Shown here in pieces: positions 1 to 8,249 of a stretch of DNA of 64,000 nt. The stretch's first letter is position 1. Every line of letters begins with the position of its first letter. Origin of the DNA: Planococcus sp. MER TA 32b. Lineage in GTDB: Bacteria > Bacillota > Bacilli > Bacillales_A > Planococcaceae. The notes beneath the pieces are model-generated. The model was not told the origin of the DNA, searched no databases, and worked only from the letters and a program-made list of their open reading frames with translations. A program made the translations under genes and the position numbers. The stretch covers positions 1,426,001-1,490,000 of the forward strand of contig JAMCAN010000001.1 in assembly GCA_023715185.1 (NCBI GenBank), in the 5' to 3' direction.

Positions 1-2524
1 CATTGCCTTCGCCTTCACCATCACCGTTTCCGCCATTTCCGTTGCCTTCTCCATTTCCTTCACCTTCAGGAGGGGCTTCGTCTTCTGGTGGAGCTTCGTC
101 TTCAGGAGGTGCTTCCTCGTCTGCCGGCGGAGTTTCTTCCGGTTCCTCCGGCTCTTCAGGAGGTGTCACTTCAACAATGACTGAAGCGGGATCGCTTCGT
201 TGATCATCTTTTACCGCGGTAACGCTGAAAGTATAAGCCCTGCCTTCCTCAAGCGCTTCGTAGGTATAGGATTTATCTCCGGTAGTAGTGAGTACAGACC
301 GGTTGCCGTCAGCTTCTACTGCAACTTCGAACTGTACATCTTCAATGTCACCATAATTCCAGGTCAATTCGACATTCGACCCATCAACGGAAGCACGCAA
401 ACCTGTTGGTGCATCCAGGTCTTCCTGGACGAATTCTTCAGATACTTCATTAGGAACTGTACCGCGTACGAATAATTCTGTGCTCTTTTGATCCGAAGGT
501 GTGTAGTCGCTTGCCAATTGAAGTGGATCTGTTCCAACTTCAATCGTAGCTTCTACGACAGATTCAGGCTGCTGGAATCTTCCAGCGTCAGGAGAAGAGA
601 TTTTAGACATGACATCTTTGAATACTTGTTGAGACAATAATCGTTCGTTGGAAGCGGTATCCATTGCTCCTTTACGGGTAGGATAACCACTCCAAACTGA
701 AATCGAGTATTCAGGGGAATATCCTGCAAACCAGATGTCCGGGGCAGAACTGCTGTCATGGCCGTAATCTGCGAATTCTTTTTCAGTAAAGTTCGTAGTA
801 CCGGTCTTGCCAGCGATATCTACGCCATTGACAGCCGCAGTCGTTCCAGAAGCACCTGAAAGATTTGGATTGAGTACGTCACGCAGCATATCAGTAACCA
901 TATAAGCTGTGCTGTCTTTCATTGCCGGCACTGATTCAGGTGCGACAACTTGTTCAGTCGTACCGTCACGGAAAACAATCTTAGTTACCGTGTGCGGTTT
1001 AGTGTAAATTCCATCATTGCCGAAAGCTGCGAAAGCTCCAGCCATCTCTACCGTATTGATATTTTCCTTAGGTGAACCGATTGCTGCAGATTCAAATATA
1101 TCCCCAAAATTCAACCCTAATTTCTGGGTAAATTCTTTTGCGTTTTCCGGACCTACTTCGTTCAATGTCTTAACAGCCGGTACGTTGCGTGAGCGGTAAA
1201 GAGCTTCCCGCATCGTCATTTCACCCAGGAAATTGCCATCGAAGTTCCGGACTTCCTTATCACCGTCTTCATATGAATAAGGTTCATCCACCAAAGTTTT
1301 ACCGGTCGACCAGTTCAAGTATTCGATAGCGGGACCATAATCCAGCAATGGCTTGATTGTGGAACCGATCTGGCGGTCGCGAGCTGTCGCATAATTGCGT
1401 CTGACATCACCGCTGTAATCGCGTCCAGCACCAATAGCGCGGATCGCGCCGGTTTCAGTATCGACAACCGTCAAAGCTGACTGGACTTCATCGTTGAAGA
1501 AAATGTCAGATGCCATTGTGTCATTTACGGCTTTTTGTACATCAGGTTCAAGAGTTGTGTAAACAGTTAGACCTTCATCAAGGGAAATATCTTCATCCAA
1601 TGCCTCGATTTCACTTTCGACCATTTCCATGAAAGCTGTATATTCGCCGCTCGGCGGAGTAGGACGCTGCTCCTCAGGCAACAGGGTTTCAGTAACCGGA
1701 ATAGCCTGGGCAGCTTCTTTTTCTTCAGTTGTTATTTTTCCATGCTGTTCCATCAGGCTGAGTACGATATTGCGCCGGTCTTGTGCCCGGTCCGGATTAT
1801 TGAAAGGGTTATAGCCGTTGGGACTCTGCGGCATACCTGCGAGCATCGCTGCTTCGTGCAATTCAAGTTCCGAAACATGCTTGCCGAAGAAATTCTCAGA
1901 AGCCGTTCCAAAACCGTATGTGTTGCCGGACATCAGGATTTTGTTGAAATACATTTCAAAGATTTCTTCTTTTGAATATTCCTGTTCCAGCTGGTAGGCA
2001 AGATAGGCTTCCTGCGCTTTACGTTCAAGTGTCTTGTCGTTTTTCAGGAATGAATTCTTAATGACCTGCTGGGTGATCGTGCTGGCGCCTTGTGAACCGA
2101 AACCACCGGTGACGTTCGCAATAACCGCGCCGCCAAGGCGTATGATGTCGATACCTGGATGCTCATAGAAACGATTATCTTCCGTGGCAAGAATTGCATC
2201 TTCCATCAATTTCGGAATATCTTCGTAATTTACATATTCCCGGTCTTCAACTGTCATGTAGGGTATTTCCGTTTCCCCGTCTGCCGCTAAAAACGTCGGG
2301 CTGATCGGGTCGCGCAAAAGTTCTTCGTCAAGTTCCGGCGCACCGCTGGCGTAATAAGTGAACAGGCCGATGCCGAATACCAGTCCGATGACCCCAATGA
2401 TGAGAATAGTCAGGATGATCCGTTTAAACCAGCCGCCTGCTGAGGTTTTCTTTTTCTTGTTTTTTTTCTTTTGCTGTTCCATTGCTTTTCTGCGCTGTTC
2501 GCGCGACATTTGTTTTTCGCTCAC
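1..2524 (-). CDS. ponA: Penicillin-binding protein 1A (class A, bifunctional), 3' end cut by window
   Basis: Class A PBP that polymerises glycan strands and cross-links peptides at the outer face of the membrane. Translating the minus strand from a GTG start at 2524 (SD GAGG eight bases upstream) gives a Lys-rich cytoplasmic tail, one membrane segment at about residues 32-52, a GT51 glycosyltransferase domain with the EDxxFxxHxG motif (Glu115), and a transpeptidase domain with STIK (Ser388), SRN and KTGTT (about 573). A fibronectin type III domain and a Pro/Glu then Gly/Glu/Asn tail follow, still open at base 1 (at least 841 residues). recU lies directly upstream on the same strand, as in B. 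subtilis. The stop codon is not visible. Confidence 0.95.
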   Translation of the reverse strand, partial: MSEKQMSREQRRKAMEQQKKKNKKKKTSAGGWFKRIILTILIIGVIGLVFGIGLFTYYASGAPELDEELLRDPISPTFLAADGETEIPYMTVEDREYVNYEDIPKLMEDAILATEDNRFYEHPGIDIIRLGGAVIANVTGGFGSQGASTITQQVIKNSFLKNDKTLERKAQEAYLAYQLEQEYSKEEIFEMYFNKILMSGNTYGFGTASENFFGKHVSELELHEAAMLAGMPQSPNGYNPFNNPDRAQDRRNIVLSLMEQHGKITTEEKEAAQAIPVTETLLPEEQRPTPPSGEYTAFMEMVESEIEALDEDISLDEGLTVYTTLEPDVQKAVNDTMASDIFFNDEVQSALTVVDTETGAIRAIGAGRDYSGDVRRNYATARDRQIGSTIKPLLDYGPAIEYLNWSTGKTLVDEPYSYEDGDKEVRNFDGNFLGEMTMREALYRSRNVPAVKTLNEVGPENAKEFTQKLGLNFGDIFESAAIGSPKENINTVEMAGAFAAFGNDGIYTKPHTVTKIVFRDGTTEQVVAPESVPAMKDSTAYMVTDMLRDVLNPNLSGASGTTAAVNGVDIAGKTGTTNFTEKEFADYGHDSSSAPDIWFAGYSPEYSISVWSGYPTRKGAMDTASNERLLSQQVFKDVMSKISSPDAGRFQQPESVVEATIEVGTDPLQLASDYTPSDQKSTELFVRGTVPNEVSEEFVQEDLDAPTGLRASVDGSNVELTWNYGDIEDVQFEVAVEADGNRSVLTTTGDKSYTYEALEEGRAYTFSVTAVKDDQRSDPASVIVEVTPPEEPEEPEETPPADEEAPPEDEAPPEDEAPPEGEGNGEGNGNGGNGDGEGEGN

Positions 2525-2553
2525 AAAATGTTCCTCACTTTCGTTGGTGCTGT

Positions 2554-3165
2554 TTACTGAAACTTATTCAAATGGGGCAGATAGTCGATGCGGGGAAACG
2601 CACCGGGCTTCAATTCGATGCCGGTTTCTTCAATTTCCGCCAAAGTCACAGACTTCCTGCCGCCGTCCATCATTCTATTCCAAAAAAATTCAAAAGCTTC
2701 AAAGGGGACAATGAAATAACGGTCAATGGAAGAAAAGCGAATGATAAGGAAAGCCAATCCATCATGTTTCACGACTTGGGCCATGTGATGGATTTGGTGT
2801 TCATGAATATTCTTCAGTGGAAACGAAGTTTTATTCTCTGTTTCCTTTGCTTCGAAATCTATATATTTGCCGTTCCAGACACCGTTATAGTCAGTGGTGG
2901 ACGGGGAACGGAAATAGGCTTCCTTGATGACAGCGGCGCTTCTGGAAGGATATTCGACTCTGACGATCTGGACAGGAACCGGTTTTTTGTGGATGACTGC
3001 ATGTCCGAGCTGCAGATAATAGTCGTTTGTCTCATTCAATTCATCCTCTAGTGTTTTACCCCGATTACTGAAAGAGAAATCTTTTTTCTTCTTTTTCTTC
3101 TTCTGATCCGTTTGCTGTTCTTTCTGCGGAACGAATTTTTTGCCATTCGGATAGTTGATTGCCAT
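2554..3165 (-). CDS. recU: Holliday junction resolvase RecU
   Basis: Dimeric endonuclease that resolves Holliday junctions during recombinational repair and chromosome segregation. The 203-residue product has a Lys-rich N-terminus, then the RecU fold with the metal-binding catalytic set D92, D103, E105 and K107 in the stretch TDYNGVWNGKYIDFEAKET, and a conserved C-terminal FFW/YLPHL region. Length is normal for the family. It starts at ATG 3165 and ends 29 bp before the ponA start, so the two form the recU-ponA operon known from Bacillales. The upstream 190 bp separates it from divergent yppE. Confidence 0.95.
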   Translation of the reverse strand: MAINYPNGKKFVPQKEQQTDQKKKKKKKDFSFSNRGKTLEDELNETNDYYLQLGHAVIHKKPVPVQIVRVEYPSRSAAVIKEAYFRSPSTTDYNGVWNGKYIDFEAKETENKTSFPLKNIHEHQIHHMAQVVKHDGLAFLIIRFSSIDRYFIVPFEAFEFFWNRMMDGGRKSVTLAEIEETGIELKPGAFPRIDYLPHLNKFQ

Positions 3166-3355
3166 TGTGATACACCTCGCTTACTTTATCATATCACATA
3201 GGATTAGACGATTAATGAACCCTTAAGTTCCATTTCGCTAGATTCATGATAGCCGAAAGCGGGGTGAAAGCCAATTGAAAAGAATGTCTGTTCGTTCATA
3301 GTCGTCTCCCAAAGGCGTATATGATAAACTGAGGACATTGGAGGGATCTTGAAAA

Positions 3356-3721
3356 ATGAATATCCGTGAACTTTCTTCCTTATTATATGATGAATGCGGA
3401 AATTGCCAGGATCGCTTTTTTGATATGCGTGAACGGGATGCCGTGCCTGATTTTTATGAGGATGTAAAACCATATGCCGATTATTGGCACGATAAAATAA
3501 ATCAATGGCAAGAGGAATCGCTTCTTTATATACAGCAGGAACGTCCGAAATATGTCCATAAGCCGCAGATTGATACAGCGGCGGAAGGAATGACGCAATT
3601 TTTCGTTCAGAGTTTTTATAAGGAAACAAGCAAGAAACGTTTTATCCAAACCATACAGGCGGCCCAGTATACATTGCAGACGTTTATGCTGGCCATAGAC
3701 GAAAAGAGCGATACCAGATGA
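3356..3721 (+). CDS. yppE: YppE-like protein (DUF1798)
   Basis: Cytoplasmic protein of unknown function, 121 residues, predicted all-helical. The segment ERPKYVHKPQID matches the family hallmark (RPKYVHKEQI in B. subtilis YppE, from memory), followed by an aromatic helix that ends TLQTFMLAID. Its stop codon overlaps the mrfA start as ATGA (3718-3721), so translation of the two is probably coupled. In B. subtilis yppE sits near recU. The direct coupling to the helicase here suggests, without proof, a role in the same repair process. Confidence 0.8.
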   Translation: MNIRELSSLLYDECGNCQDRFFDMRERDAVPDFYEDVKPYADYWHDKINQWQEESLLYIQQERPKYVHKPQIDTAAEGMTQFFVQSFYKETSKKRFIQTIQAAQYTLQTFMLAIDEKSDTR

Positions 3722-5988
3722 TCAGAAAGAAAACATTGCCACAATTGATGGATGAATGGAAAACTGAGCCGGATATGATGGAGCGGATTGTCCATTGGCA
3801 CACGAAGGAAGAAAAGCCGGCGAGGTACGCCGATTTTCCTGAAAAGATGCATGACAGCCTGAAAGCTGCACTCAGGAAAAAGGGCATTGAGCAATTATAT
3901 ACGCATCAGCGCCAAGCTTTTGATCTGGCTCAGGAAGGCAAGTCTTACACAGCCGTCACTCCGACTGCTTCAGGAAAGTCCTATTGCTATCATCTCCCGG
4001 TGCTGCATAAGATCCTCAACGATCCAGGCGCACGGGCGCTGTATCTGTTTCCCACAAAAGCCTTGGCCCAAGATCAGAAAAGTGATCTTCACGATCTGAT
4101 AGAAAAAACGGAAAAGGAGATTTTATCCTATACGTATGACGGCGATACATCCCCGGCAATCAGAACGAAAGTGCGCAAAGCGGGACAAATTGTCATGACT
4201 AACCCGGATATGCTGCATTCAGCTATTTTGCCGCACCATACAAAATGGGTGTCGTTGTTTGAAAATCTCCATTATATTGTCATAGATGAGCTGCATACGT
4301 ATAAAGGGGTTTTCGGAACGCATGTCTCACATGTAATCAGACGCCTGAAAAGGATTTGCGAATTTTACGGCAGCAACCCGGTGTTCATCTGCACATCCGC
4401 GACAATTGCCAATCCCAAGGAATTGGCGGAAGCCCTGACTAATGAAGAGCATGCCCTTATCGACCAGAACGGAGCGCCTTCAGGCAAAAAGCATATCGTA
4501 TTCTATAACCCGCCGATCATCCACCCGACTTTCGGGGTCAGAAGAAGTGCGGTGCTTGAAGTGCGGGATTTGGCGACCTTGCTGTTAAAACAAGGGATAC
4601 AGACAATCGTCTTCGCCAAAAGCCGTGTCCGAGTGGAAATGCTTGTGACATATCTGCAGGCAATCACCAAGATGAAGCTTCAGGATGAATCCATCAAAGG
4701 TTACAGGGGCGGTTATTTGCCGACTGAACGGCGGGCGATCGAGAAAGGTCTGCGGGACGGTTCGATTCAATGTGTTGTTTCGACAAACGCCTTGGAACTT
4801 GGCGTCGACATCGGCCAGCTGCAGGCTTGCATCATGACGGGCTATCCCGGGAATATTGCCAGCGCATGGCAGCAGGCCGGCCGCGCCGGAAGACGCCAGG
4901 ATGAATCGCTGGTTGTCTATGTTGCACAGTCGACAGCGCTGGATCAATATATTATAAATAATCCTGCTTACCTATTGGATCAGTCACCTGAAGAAGCGAG
5001 AATCCATCCTGAGAACATCATCATTCTAATGGACCATTTGAAATGCGCTTCATTTGAATTGCCTTTTTCGACAGATGAAATGTACGGTGAATTTGAAGTG
5101 CAGGAATTGCTCGAATATCTGCAGGAACAGGGTGTACTGGTACGCACTTCCGACCGCTGGCATTGGATGAGCGACCGTTTTCCGGCACACGATATATCAC
5201 TGCGTTCAGCTTCACAGGAAAATGTTGTGATCATCGACCAGTCGGTTCCCGCTGATACCCGGGTGATAGGGGAGATGGACCGCTTCAGCGCGTTGACTTT
5301 ATTGCATGAAGAAGCGATCTACCTTCACCAGGGGACCCAGTTCCAGGTTGAAATTTTGGACTGGGAGGAAAAGAAAGCTTATGTGCGGGAAGTTGATGTG
5401 GATTATTTCACAGATGCCAATCTGGCAGTCGAATTGAAAGTGATGAGTGAAGATAAAACGAAAGAGATGCAAGGGGCGGAAGTTTTTTACGGCGATATCG
5501 CGGTATTGGCAATGCCGACTATTTTCAAGAAAATCAGATTCGATTCTCATGATAATATCGGTTCGGGTCCTATTTCATTGCCGGCCGAAGAACTGCACAC
5601 TTCTTCAACATGGCTGAGTTTCAGCAAACCGGATGGATTCTCGGATTCGGAGTTATCGGATATGATGACCGGTGCGGCATACGCCATCGAATCATTCATC
5701 CCGATTTTCGTGTCCTGTGACCGCCGCGACGTTCATGTGGTGCCGCAGGTGAAGTCCCCGCATAACGATTTGCCTTCATTCTTTATACATGATTCCTATC
5801 CTGGAGGCATCGGAATCAGTGAACGGATCTATGATATGTGGCTGCCGCTCCTTGATAAAGCGAGGAGCCACGTCGCTGAATGTCCATGCCTGGATGGCTG
5901 CCCTTCGTGTATAGGAGCGCAGGATGCAATGGTCAATATGAAGGAAAATGTCATCAGATTACTCGACGAGCTTCGCGAAGAGAGGTGA
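3718..5988 (+). CDS. mrfA: MrfA, DEAD/DEAH-box helicase for mitomycin C lesion repair (YprA)
   Basis: Superfamily 2 DNA helicase. In B. subtilis it works with the exonuclease MrfB in a UvrA-independent excision route for mitomycin adducts and crosslinks. The 756-residue protein shows Walker A TASGKS near residue 85, a DELH box (IDELHTYKG), helicase motif SAT (CTSATIANP), motif VI QQAGRAGRR, and a C-terminal DUF1998-type metal site with Cys722, Cys724, Cys728 and Cys731 in CPCLDGCPSC. All are intact. It overlaps yppE by four bases and is followed six bases later by mrfB, so this is a tight operon. Confidence 0.93.
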   Translation: MIRKKTLPQLMDEWKTEPDMMERIVHWHTKEEKPARYADFPEKMHDSLKAALRKKGIEQLYTHQRQAFDLAQEGKSYTAVTPTASGKSYCYHLPVLHKILNDPGARALYLFPTKALAQDQKSDLHDLIEKTEKEILSYTYDGDTSPAIRTKVRKAGQIVMTNPDMLHSAILPHHTKWVSLFENLHYIVIDELHTYKGVFGTHVSHVIRRLKRICEFYGSNPVFICTSATIANPKELAEALTNEEHALIDQNGAPSGKKHIVFYNPPIIHPTFGVRRSAVLEVRDLATLLLKQGIQTIVFAKSRVRVEMLVTYLQAITKMKLQDESIKGYRGGYLPTERRAIEKGLRDGSIQCVVSTNALELGVDIGQLQACIMTGYPGNIASAWQQAGRAGRRQDESLVVYVAQSTALDQYIINNPAYLLDQSPEEARIHPENIIILMDHLKCASFELPFSTDEMYGEFEVQELLEYLQEQGVLVRTSDRWHWMSDRFPAHDISLRSASQENVVIIDQSVPADTRVIGEMDRFSALTLLHEEAIYLHQGTQFQVEILDWEEKKAYVREVDVDYFTDANLAVELKVMSEDKTKEMQGAEVFYGDIAVLAMPTIFKKIRFDSHDNIGSGPISLPAEELHTSSTWLSFSKPDGFSDSELSDMMTGAAYAIESFIPIFVSCDRRDVHVVPQVKSPHNDLPSFFIHDSYPGGIGISERIYDMWLPLLDKARSHVAECPCLDGCPSCIGAQDAMVNMKENVIRLLDELREER

Positions 5989-5994
5989 GAGCCG

Positions 5995-7254
5995 ATGTCG
6001 TTCGAAAATAAACTGCTGCAGATGAAAGGCATGCTGAAGAAAGACGCAGGTGCCAAGCCGAAGCAGAAAACACAAAAGCAGGAAAAGAAGAGGCCGCTGC
6101 ATGAAGACAGATGGCAGGATATCGGCCTTGAATTGGTGGAGAACGAATATGGATTCGTTTTTAAAAAAGTGATCAGCTATCCATTTGAAACGCGTCATGG
6201 AAAAATTGGATTAAATGAATTGGACAGGGTATTGGCTGCATGGGAAAATGTCGGGTTCGACCATCCGTTCAAATTGAAGAAAGAAGAGCGCATCCTTTTC
6301 TTTGATACTGAAACGACTGGCCTCAGCGGCACTGGAGCTTATATCTTCCTTGTGGGATTATTGGAACGGACTGACGAGGGGTTTGAAATGGTCCAGTATA
6401 TTATGCCGGACCCTTCCAATGAAGCCGCTTTTCTGTACGAAACGAATCTTTGGCGGTCGGAAGACCCGATCATTTTCTCTTATAATGGCAAAAGTTTTGA
6501 TTGGCCGCAACTGACATCGAGGTGGACGATGCACCGCAATATTCTGCCGAAACTGAAAACCCTGCGGCAAATCGACTTGTTCCATGGCACAAAAAGGATT
6601 TGGAAAAACGAATTGGCCAGGATGAAGCTGAGCACCATCGAGGAAGAAAAGCTTGGTTTCAGCCGGGAGGGTGATGTGCCCGGTTTTTTGATACCAGCCA
6701 TCTATCTTGATGCAGTGAAAAGCGGCTATCCGGAAGCTCTGGATAAAGTGCTGTATCATAATGAACTGGACATTCTGTCACTCGTATCCCTTTATGTATT
6801 GTCATCAGATCTTTTAATGGAAGATCTGGAGTCTGAAACGTTTGGTGCTTATACGAATATCGGCAAGTGGTACGCGGATCTGAAACAATACGACCAAAGC
6901 GCCGCTTATCTCGAGCACGTAACAGCTGAACGGGGAGCTTCTTCGGCACTGGCCCGTTATTTTCTGGCGATACAGCGAAAACGGAGCGGACATTATGAAG
7001 AAGCCGTAAAGCTGTTTACGGAAGCTGCGCCGAATTTAAAGGGACCAGTCGAAGTGGAAGCCTGGATACATGCGGCTAAATTATATGAACATCAAGTCAA
7101 AGACTATGACAAGGCGCTGATCATGGCAGGTTTCGCTAAAGAGTCCAGCGGCCATACGAAAGTCAGGAACTCGCTTGTCCGGGATATCGATAAGAGAATA
7201 GCTCGCCTCGAAACCAAAAAACAAAAAATTCGTCCTTCAAATGAGAAGTTTTAA
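5995..7254 (+). CDS. mrfB: MrfB, DEDDh-type 3'-5' exonuclease with TPR tail (YprB)
   Basis: Metal-dependent exonuclease partner of MrfA in mitomycin adduct removal (known for B. subtilis YprB). The 419-residue product has a basic N-terminus, an RNase H-fold exonuclease with motif I FFDTETTGLSG (Asp104, Glu106), motif II SYNGKSFDWPQL and motif III with NELDILSL, then helical TPR-like repeats from about residue 285 to the end. The start ATG follows the SD GAAGAGAGG at the mrfA 3' end. No clear terminator separates it from the gpsB leader. Confidence 0.9.
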   Translation: MSFENKLLQMKGMLKKDAGAKPKQKTQKQEKKRPLHEDRWQDIGLELVENEYGFVFKKVISYPFETRHGKIGLNELDRVLAAWENVGFDHPFKLKKEERILFFDTETTGLSGTGAYIFLVGLLERTDEGFEMVQYIMPDPSNEAAFLYETNLWRSEDPIIFSYNGKSFDWPQLTSRWTMHRNILPKLKTLRQIDLFHGTKRIWKNELARMKLSTIEEEKLGFSREGDVPGFLIPAIYLDAVKSGYPEALDKVLYHNELDILSLVSLYVLSSDLLMEDLESETFGAYTNIGKWYADLKQYDQSAAYLEHVTAERGASSALARYFLAIQRKRSGHYEEAVKLFTEAAPNLKGPVEVEAWIHAAKLYEHQVKDYDKALIMAGFAKESSGHTKVRNSLVRDIDKRIARLETKKQKIRPSNEKF

Positions 7255-7444
7255 AACACAAAAATTATGCTTATGATATACTTACCATAAGCAGTCTTTT
7301 ATCCCGTATTAACGGTCATTAAGTCTCCCGCGTCCCTGCGCGGAAGACCAGCTGGCCGTAAAAACCCGATTGGATCAACTAACATTCAGTGGAACATGTT
7401 TCCCGCCGCTGAATGAAGTTTCTCTTTATGGAAGGACGATTTAA
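7249..7444 (+). promoter_or_regulatory. Structured leader (and weak promoter) upstream of gpsB
   Basis: The 190 bp between mrfB and gpsB hold no ORF but two strong stem-loops. A nested one spans 7312-7359: ACGGTC pairs with GGCCGT, and inside it GTCTCCCGCG pairs with CGCGGAAGAC with one mismatch. A 10-bp stem follows (7383-7392 with 7406-7415, CATTCAGTGG/CCGCTGAATG, one wobble). A TATGAT -10 lies at 7272-7277 with a poor -35 (TTTTAA, 7249-7254). Neither stem is followed by a U-run, so this is not a terminator. I do not recognise the fold as a known riboswitch. Confidence 0.5.
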
Positions 7445-7738
7445 ATGGACAATAAATTCACAGCTAAAGATATTTTAGAAAAAGATTTTAAAACAGGTAT
7501 GCGCGGCTACAACCAGGATGAAGTTGATCATTTCCTTGATGATATCATTCAGGATTATGAAGTCTTCACGAAAAAAATCGATCAATTGATGAATGAAAAC
7601 AAGCGTTTACGCGCTGAACTTGAAGATGCTCCACGCAAACAGGCGACACCTGCACCAGGAACAACGAATTTTGATATTCTGCGCAGACTCTCCCATTTGG
7701 AGAATCACGTCTTCGGCAATAAACTGAACAACGAGTAA
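7445..7738 (+). CDS. gpsB: GpsB, cell division/elongation adaptor
   Basis: Cytoplasmic coiled-coil adaptor related to DivIVA that shuttles PBP1 between septum and sidewall in B. subtilis. The 97-residue product has the DivIVA-like N-terminal membrane-targeting module ([21 protein letters not shown]), a coiled coil to about residue 65, a Pro/Ala linker, and the C-terminal trimerisation helix ([17 protein letters not shown]). Its client PBP1A is encoded about 5 kb upstream. SD GGAAGGAC precedes the ATG. Confidence 0.95.
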   Translation: MDNKFTAKDILEKDFKTGMRGYNQDEVDHFLDDIIQDYEVFTKKIDQLMNENKRLRAELEDAPRKQATPAPGTTNFDILRRLSHLENHVFGNKLNNE

Positions 7739-7744
7739 TACCCT

Positions 7745-7773
7745 TTGTTTTATTGATGAAAATGCAGTATACT
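7745..7773 (+). promoter_or_regulatory. SigA-type promoter of rnpB
   Basis: TTGTTT (7745-7750), 17 bp, TATACT (7768-7773). The predicted start near 7780 falls exactly at the first base of the RNase P RNA P1 helix, which supports the assignment. Confidence 0.7.
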
Positions 7774-7779
7774 GATGAA

Positions 7780-8177
7780 GCCATTGGAATTCCGGCAATC
7801 GCTCCGGCTACCGGCCGGAGAGGAAAGTCCATGCTCGCACGGACCTGAGATGGCCGTAGTGATCGCGCTTAGCGAAACAATAAGCTAAGGCAGCTGTTAT
7901 GCAGCTGACGGCGGGTAGAACACCTAAGTCTTCGGATATGGTCGAAATACCCTGAAGGTGCCACAGTGACGGAGCTGTATAAGAAATTATACAGGTGGAA
8001 CGAGGTAAACCCCGCGAGTGAGAAACCCAAACTATGGTAGGGGCACTTTTCCGAAGGAATTGAACTGAGGAAAAGGCAGGCATAGCCTTGCAGATAGATG
8101 ATTGCCTTCCAAGTGTACAAGGCGAGAGCCGTTTGAGTACGTGGAAAACAAAACATGGCTTATGGAATTTCCGATGG
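7780..8177 (+). ncRNA. rnpB: RNase P RNA (class B)
   Basis: Catalytic RNA that trims the 5' leader of pre-tRNAs with the RnpA protein. Class B (Bacillus) hallmarks are read directly: GAGGAAAGTCCATGCTCGC in CR-I, the GCCACAGTGACG block, GTAAACCCC, GAGAAACCCAAA and TGGTAGGGG, and the 3' AGATAGATGATTGCC and AACAAAACATGGCTTA segments. The ends pair as P1 (CCATTGGAATTCC with GGAATTTCCGATGG). Ends are estimated from P1, so a few bases of uncertainty remain. It lies between gpsB and a c-di-GMP gene and has its own promoter and terminator. Confidence 0.97.
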
Positions 8178-8193
8178 TCTTAAATTGCAATTA

Positions 8194-8225
8194 AAAAAAG
8201 CTCTCCCCAGGGAGGGCTTTTCTTA
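8194..8225 (+). terminator. Intrinsic terminator of rnpB
   Basis: Stem AAGCTCTCCC / GGGAGGGCTT with a 3-base loop, followed by TTTCTT, directly 3' of rnpB. Confidence 0.85.
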
Positions 8226-8249
8226 TGATTACAGATAGAAGAGGATGCG

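Noticed and set aside
2482-3051. 189-codon plus ORF opposite ponA/recU
   Set aside because: Lies antisense to recU with its intact catalytic residues; shadow frame.
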